The notes under the pieces were generated by a model that worked only from the letters and a program-made list of their open reading frames with translations, was not told where the DNA came from and ran no database searches. DNA of 64,000 nucleotides from Turnera subulata (lineage: Eukaryota; Streptophyta; Magnoliopsida; Malpighiales; Passifloraceae), in assembly GCA_028386065.3 (NCBI GenBank), contig JAKUCV010005490.1, positions 72,438 to 136,437 of the forward strand, in the 5' to 3' direction. Below, piece after piece: positions 59,416 to 64,000 of this stretch (within the stretch, counting starts at the first letter, position 1; every line of letters begins with the position of its first letter). Position numbers and translations under genes: made by a program.

Positions 59416-61461
59416 TATACTGTTTTGGCCAATAGACTCCAACAATGTCTTCCCTTTCTTATAAGTCCTAGCCAAAAAGCATTTATTCCTGGACGCCGAA
59501 TAGTCACAACATCCTCTTAGCACATGAACTAGTCCATAACTATCATAAGCCTAACATATCTAGTAGATGTGCCATGAAAATTGACTTAATGAAGGCTTTT
59601 GATACTGTTGATTGGAGCTTCTTACTCAATGTCTTGACGGCCATGAATTTTCCGGCTCAATTTATTGTTTGGCTTAAAGCCTGTTTTACCACTCCTATGT
59701 ACTCAATTTCTATAAATAGAGCTCTATGTGGATACTTCAAAGGGGGCCGAGGAATGCGTCAAGGTGATCCTCTTTCACCTTACTTGTTTGTCATTACAAT
59801 GGAGGTGCTTTCTTGCCTACTTACAAATGCTGCAAATGATAACTCTCTTCCTTATCATCCTAAATGTGAACTAGTTGGTGTCACTCATCTCTGTTTTGCT
59901 GATGACCTTATGGTCTCCTCAAACGGAAGCCTTAAAGCTGCTACTACTATTACTCAATTGTTCCAGAAATTTTACTCCTTCTCTGGCCTCAAATTTAACC
60001 CTGCAAAGTGTGAAGTGTTTCTAGCAGGGATCTCTGAAAATTTGGAACAACAGTTTCTTGCTCTTTGTGGCTTTCAGAAGGGTAGTCTACCTGTTCGATA
60101 TCTTGGTGTGCCTCTAATTTCTGGGCGACTCACTTATGCTCATTGTCAACCTCTCATAAGCAAGATTACTGCCCACATACAATCTTGGAGCTTCAAGTAT
60201 TTATCCTTTGCAGGGAAGCTTCAATTGGTGATTTCTGTATTATTTAGCATGCAAACTTACTGGACCAGTACATTTATTCTGCCAACCAAAGTAATCAAAG
60301 AGGTTGAAAAGCTCTGTTCTTCTTTTATTTGGTCTGGCTCTACTGTAAATGCTAAAAAGGCAAAGGTTGCGTGGTCTGAACTCACCCTACCAAAGCAGGA
60401 GGGTGGTCTTAGATTAAAAAAGATCAAAGAATGGAATCAGGCCAGCATTGCCCGCCACCTTTGGAACATCATGCTGTGTGCTGGATCCTTATGGGTAGCC
60501 TGGATTTCAATATACATTTTAAAAGGTAGAAGTTTCTGAAGCATACCTCATAATTCAAACTGTTCTTGGGGCATGAGAAAGATCTTTATTTACTACTGCT
60601 ATAGTTCATTCCATAGGCAATGGTGAAAGGACTTTTGTATGGTGGGATAATTGGCACTCTCATGGACCTCTTTATCTCTTATTATCTGCGGATCATATTC
60701 GTCAAACAAAAATCCCACTCCAAGCGAAGGTGAGTACTCTGATTTCTGAACATTCCTGGTTTTGGCCAAATAGTCGAGTTCCCCTTATTGCTACACTGCA
60801 GCAAATTGCAGAAGCCTCAATTATTCCTTCTTCTAGTCCTGATCAGATTTCTTGGACTTTATCTCCCTCTGGTAATTTCACTATTAAAAGTGCTTGGCAT
60901 CATATTAGAGTTAAACGGCCTTGTGTTCCTTGGTTCAAATTGCTCTGGTCCATGGGATTTATCCCAAAACACAGCTTTATTAGCTGGCTTGTGATATTGG
61001 ATCGCCTCTCTACTCGTGACAAATTGTGCTCTTGGGGTGTTATAACCGATGCTAGTTGTCTTCTCTGCTCCCAATCCAATGAGTCACGTGATCATCTATT
61101 CTTTCAGTGCCCTTATTCAAATGCAGTTTGGACTAAAATGCTTACTCTCTGTTCTGTGCAACGTTCAACTAGCTCCTGGCCAAGTGAATTCACCTGGGCT
61201 CAATGCTTTTTGCAGAAGAAAACTTTACATACTATGCTTTTGAGAATTGCTTGGTGCGCGTCTATCTATCACCTATAGCGTGAAAGAAATACATGATTCC
61301 ACACTTGCTGCTCTCGGCCTCCTGAAGTACTTGTTGCTGCTATATGTACTGATATAAAGATGCGTCTTTATAGTCTCACAGATCTTAAACCTCGGCGCTT
61401 ATCTGTAGGAATGCAACGTTTGTGTTCTTTTTGGGGCATTAAATTTGCTGTCTCTACTTGA
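59416..61461 (+). pseudogene. LINE ORF2, 3' part
   Basis: Continues the RT in the correct frame after the solo LTR: KIDLMKAFDTVDW (about 59576), GRGMRQGDPLSPYLFVI, and the catalytic FADDLM (about 59896). A C-terminal zinc-binding RT-associated domain follows (SFISWLVILDRLSTRDKL, C..C..H..F.C..). The 322-codon open stretch 59574-60539 is intact, but stops at 59518, 60537 and 61277 end the reading. A fully formed RNase H was not seen. Confidence 0.87.
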
Positions 61462-61591
61462 CTTCCTTATATAACCAGTTGTTGGATTAGTACTGAGTTT
61501 AAATAGTGTACATATTGTTAGGGTCTCCCCTAACCAAGTTTTATGCAATGAGAAATTAATTTGATTCTCAAAAAAAGAAAAGGAATTTTAG

Positions 61592-62070
61592 AATGATTTA
61601 TACCCACAACTCAAATCATATCTTCGACACAAAAAAAAAAAACACTCAAATCATATCCATCTAAATCTATCCATATTCAATCACTTGAGGGGTCCAAATT
61701 GGCTAGGAAGATGGGTAAATTAGCCTTCTTCACTCAACCAAAACCTGGAATAAATTTAAGGTACTTGAGTTGCAAACATTACACTATCAATTAGTATACT
61801 TAAAAAAATAAAAATATCAATAATAAATTATAAAATATTTTACTTCCGACAATATAAAATATTTTAGCATATTGCCTAATTTTACAGTAGCTTTTTTTGC
61901 GTGGCTAAAAAGACAAAAAAGAGATTAAAAGAAAGGAGAGAGTGAGAGAACTTTGTTTTACATATAATTTTTGTAAAAAAAAAAATTAGAAGAATTTTTG
62001 TAATATTTCAATTCTACATCTTCTAAATTTCAATTTTGTGCAAGTGTATTTTAATAATTCTGAATGTTGT
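61592..62070. other. Intergenic, right flank of LINE
   Basis: AT-rich with A runs. Contains the partner of the diverged repeat at 52855. No gene. Confidence 0.55.
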
Positions 62071-63250
62071 TGAAGCGCCTCGACCCGTATTTATCAGATA
62101 CAGTAAACACTTGCCGAAACTATTCTTATTGATAGGGAATACAGCACAACTCACAAGTATTTTACAATAGCAATCCATATAATACAATTGTCACCCATAC
62201 TCGGGGACCTTATTCAAGCCACATCCTCAACAACAGTAACAGAACACATATGGTTCAGCATCATAATAGGCAAAATAGGAAAGCAGCAACACAACAACAC
62301 ATATAATACACAGCAGCGGAAGTCTTATATGCACATGCAGCGGAGGTATGGATCCGGAGTCAGGTGGAGAAGAAAGCAGCAGCCATCGAAGGTCGTACCT
62401 GAGCTACGAAACAACTTAACCTACGGGATGAAAGCCCACAGGTGAGGGGTGAGTCCGAAGAGCTCACCGACGAAGGATAAACAGAGATATGCAGTCAACC
62501 ATAATACTTTCGAAGTAAACACAGACAATCACAACACAAGACTCTACCAAAACACAACTGAGCCAAGACCAAAAGAATGTTTATTATTATTACCAATTTT
62601 ATCTTCCGGGCCCCTGTGACTGGACAAGCTAGGGTCGTACCTGGTTATTAACTAATTCCGGATGCCAGGCCAAAACACAATCCGGGATCAACATCCCAAT
62701 AACAACCAATCCGGGATCAACATCCCAATATCCAAATCATCCGGGATCAATCCCCAATAACCAAACCAAACCGGCCATGACACCATAGAACTAGCCTCTA
62801 ACCATCTAGTCGTACCGCTACTTTCCACGTGACAATTATCTCATCATCTCAAATTCAATTCCATTTCCAATATTCTATCCTCATTTATCCAACCTCCTAT
62901 TATCTCAAGTTATTCCACAGACTTATCCATTCAACAATCACATATTACCAATTATTCACAATTAGCAGTTCAACGATTACTCACAATACACAGACCAAAA
63001 ACACAATCCAGCAACATCAACAACAATATCCATAGCAAACAAATAACAATCAATAAACATCTCAGCAGTTCAATCAACAACATAAATACACACACAGTAT
63101 TACGGGCACATATCCAAGGTTATCCATCCTCACCTTAGCCGATTATCAAGTTTGGAAATGCCCAACAGACTCCAAGTCCGGTTCCTCAGGTATCTGCTCG
63201 TTATCAACTCCTATATCAAACAAATAATATGCACAAATAATATGCACATA
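62071..63250 (-). mobile_element. Gypsy LTR fragment, inverted
   Basis: Starts (on the plus strand) TGAAGCGCCTCGACCC, the reverse of a normal LTR end. It contains the stem-loop (62448-62468), the TACCAATTTTAT...GGGCCCC block (62591) and the exon-like segment (63210-63134). It is related to the Gypsy-B LTR but clearly diverged. Confidence 0.75.
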
Positions 63251-64000
63251 TAAGATGATATAAATACTATGAAAATAATTTCTATATATACTATTATTAT
63301 ATATATTTAGAAAAAGATAAATACTATATATATTTTCCGGAAATTATAAATATGTTATTATTTTTCTGGGAAATTATGGTGATTATATTTTGGGAAAAGT
63401 ATAATTAATTTATGAAAATATTTTGAAAAAAGTTTTAATTAAAGAATGGTACCGAAATTATATTCGGATATACGTACGGTATAATATTTTCGGTAAAAGA
63501 TGATAATAAAGGATATGTAACCGGGATGGGTTTATTTCGCAATATTGGCATCATGGCATACTCTTATGTGCGTCTTATGTGAGTATATATTGTTTTGTTA
63601 TATAGGTTTTGATATCGGGCAGTTTCCCGAGGAGCCGGCTTGGGACCGATCATTGTCTCCGGAGTTGAGTAATCGGCCAAGGTGAGGATGGATAACCTTG
63701 GATATGTGCCTGTAATGCTGTGTGTGTATTTTTGTTGTTTGATTGAACTGCTGAGATGTTTATCGATTGTTGTTTGTTGCCATGGATGTTGTTGTTGACG
63801 ATGCTGGTTTGTGTTGTTGGATTGTGGATATTGTGAGTAATCATTGAACTGTTAATTGTGAATAATTGGTGTTATGAAATGTTGATGGTTTAGTCTGTGG
63901 ATTAACCTGTGGTAATGTTAAGTTGAATAACTTGAGAAAATAAATATTGGAAATTGAGATGATATATATATTATTGTTGGATATTTGATGATACGGATTT
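63251..64000 (+). mobile_element. Gypsy LTR fragment, direct, cut by window
   Basis: Plus-strand LTR sequence with the exon-like segment at 63606-63681, then GGTGAGGATGGATAACCTTGG, matching the inverted copy just to its left. It continues beyond the window. The junction between the two copies lies in AT-rich sequence near 63250-63330 and is approximate. Confidence 0.7.

Larger units (their letters stand above)
53061..61574 (+). mobile_element. L1-like LINE, interrupted by a solo LTR
   Basis: ORF1 (Gag-like, zinc knuckle), then ORF2 (endonuclease, RT, zinc-binding RT-associated domain), then an A-rich end. A target duplication AAGAAAAGGAATTTTAG lies at 53043-53060 (with one extra T) and 61575-61591. 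Without the solo LTR and its target copy the LINE is about 5.4 kb, near full length. Many stops and frameshifts show that it is dead. Confidence 0.88.

Overview
This is nuclear DNA of a flowering plant, most likely a eudicot. It has intron-containing plant genes (class I formin, TPX2/WVD2-like protein, germin-like protein, GATL glycosyltransferase) set among nested LTR retrotransposons, MITEs, a LINE and a tRNA-derived SINE. The species cannot be fixed from sequence alone. There is one assembly gap (408-657) and one ambiguous base (1886).

Layout. 1-27.5 kb is a transposon nest. A Ty1/copia element (Copia-1) is cut off at the start of its reverse transcriptase at about 5455. It abuts a 5'-truncated LTR of a Ty3/gypsy chromovirus (Gypsy-B, decayed gag-pol 7781-12367). 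The 3' LTR of Gypsy-B is split by a younger, nearly complete SIRE-like copia element (Copia-2, 13224-25022) with 1.45-kb LTRs and the target duplication GCAAC. Next comes the tail of another gypsy LTR (to 27500). 28-50 kb is the gene-bearing part: a foldback MITE, the formin (+, 30034-32637), a SINE pair, the WVD2-like gene (-, 36665-39949), the germin-like gene (+, 41612-42280) and the GATL gene (-, 44158-45321). 50-64 kb holds a hAT-type MITE, a Mutator-type foldback MITE, and an L1-like LINE (53061-61574) interrupted in its reverse transcriptase by a 3.1-kb solo gypsy LTR. It ends in two gypsy LTR fragments facing each other.

The most unusual signal is a phased array of a 10-bp palindrome, ACATCGATGT. 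In the Copia-2 LTR it occurs as eight pairs: members of a pair start exactly 21 bp apart, and pairs repeat every 73-74 bp (one interval is 66). The array ends about 100 bp upstream of the LTR TATA box. The same 21-bp phasing recurs in an internal Copia-2 array, placed between an antisense ORF (with its own TATA box) and an extra sense ORF, and again in the leader of the unrelated Copia-1. AACGG (MSA/Myb-like) motifs are interspersed in the Copia-2 arrays. My reading, which is inference, is a phased enhancer module carried by retrotransposons. The antisense ORF, which ends in half of an endonuclease domain, is the second feature most worth following up.

The four host genes act in unrelated processes (actin nucleation at the membrane, microtubule binding, apoplastic cupin, cell-wall glycan synthesis); nothing suggests a functional cluster.
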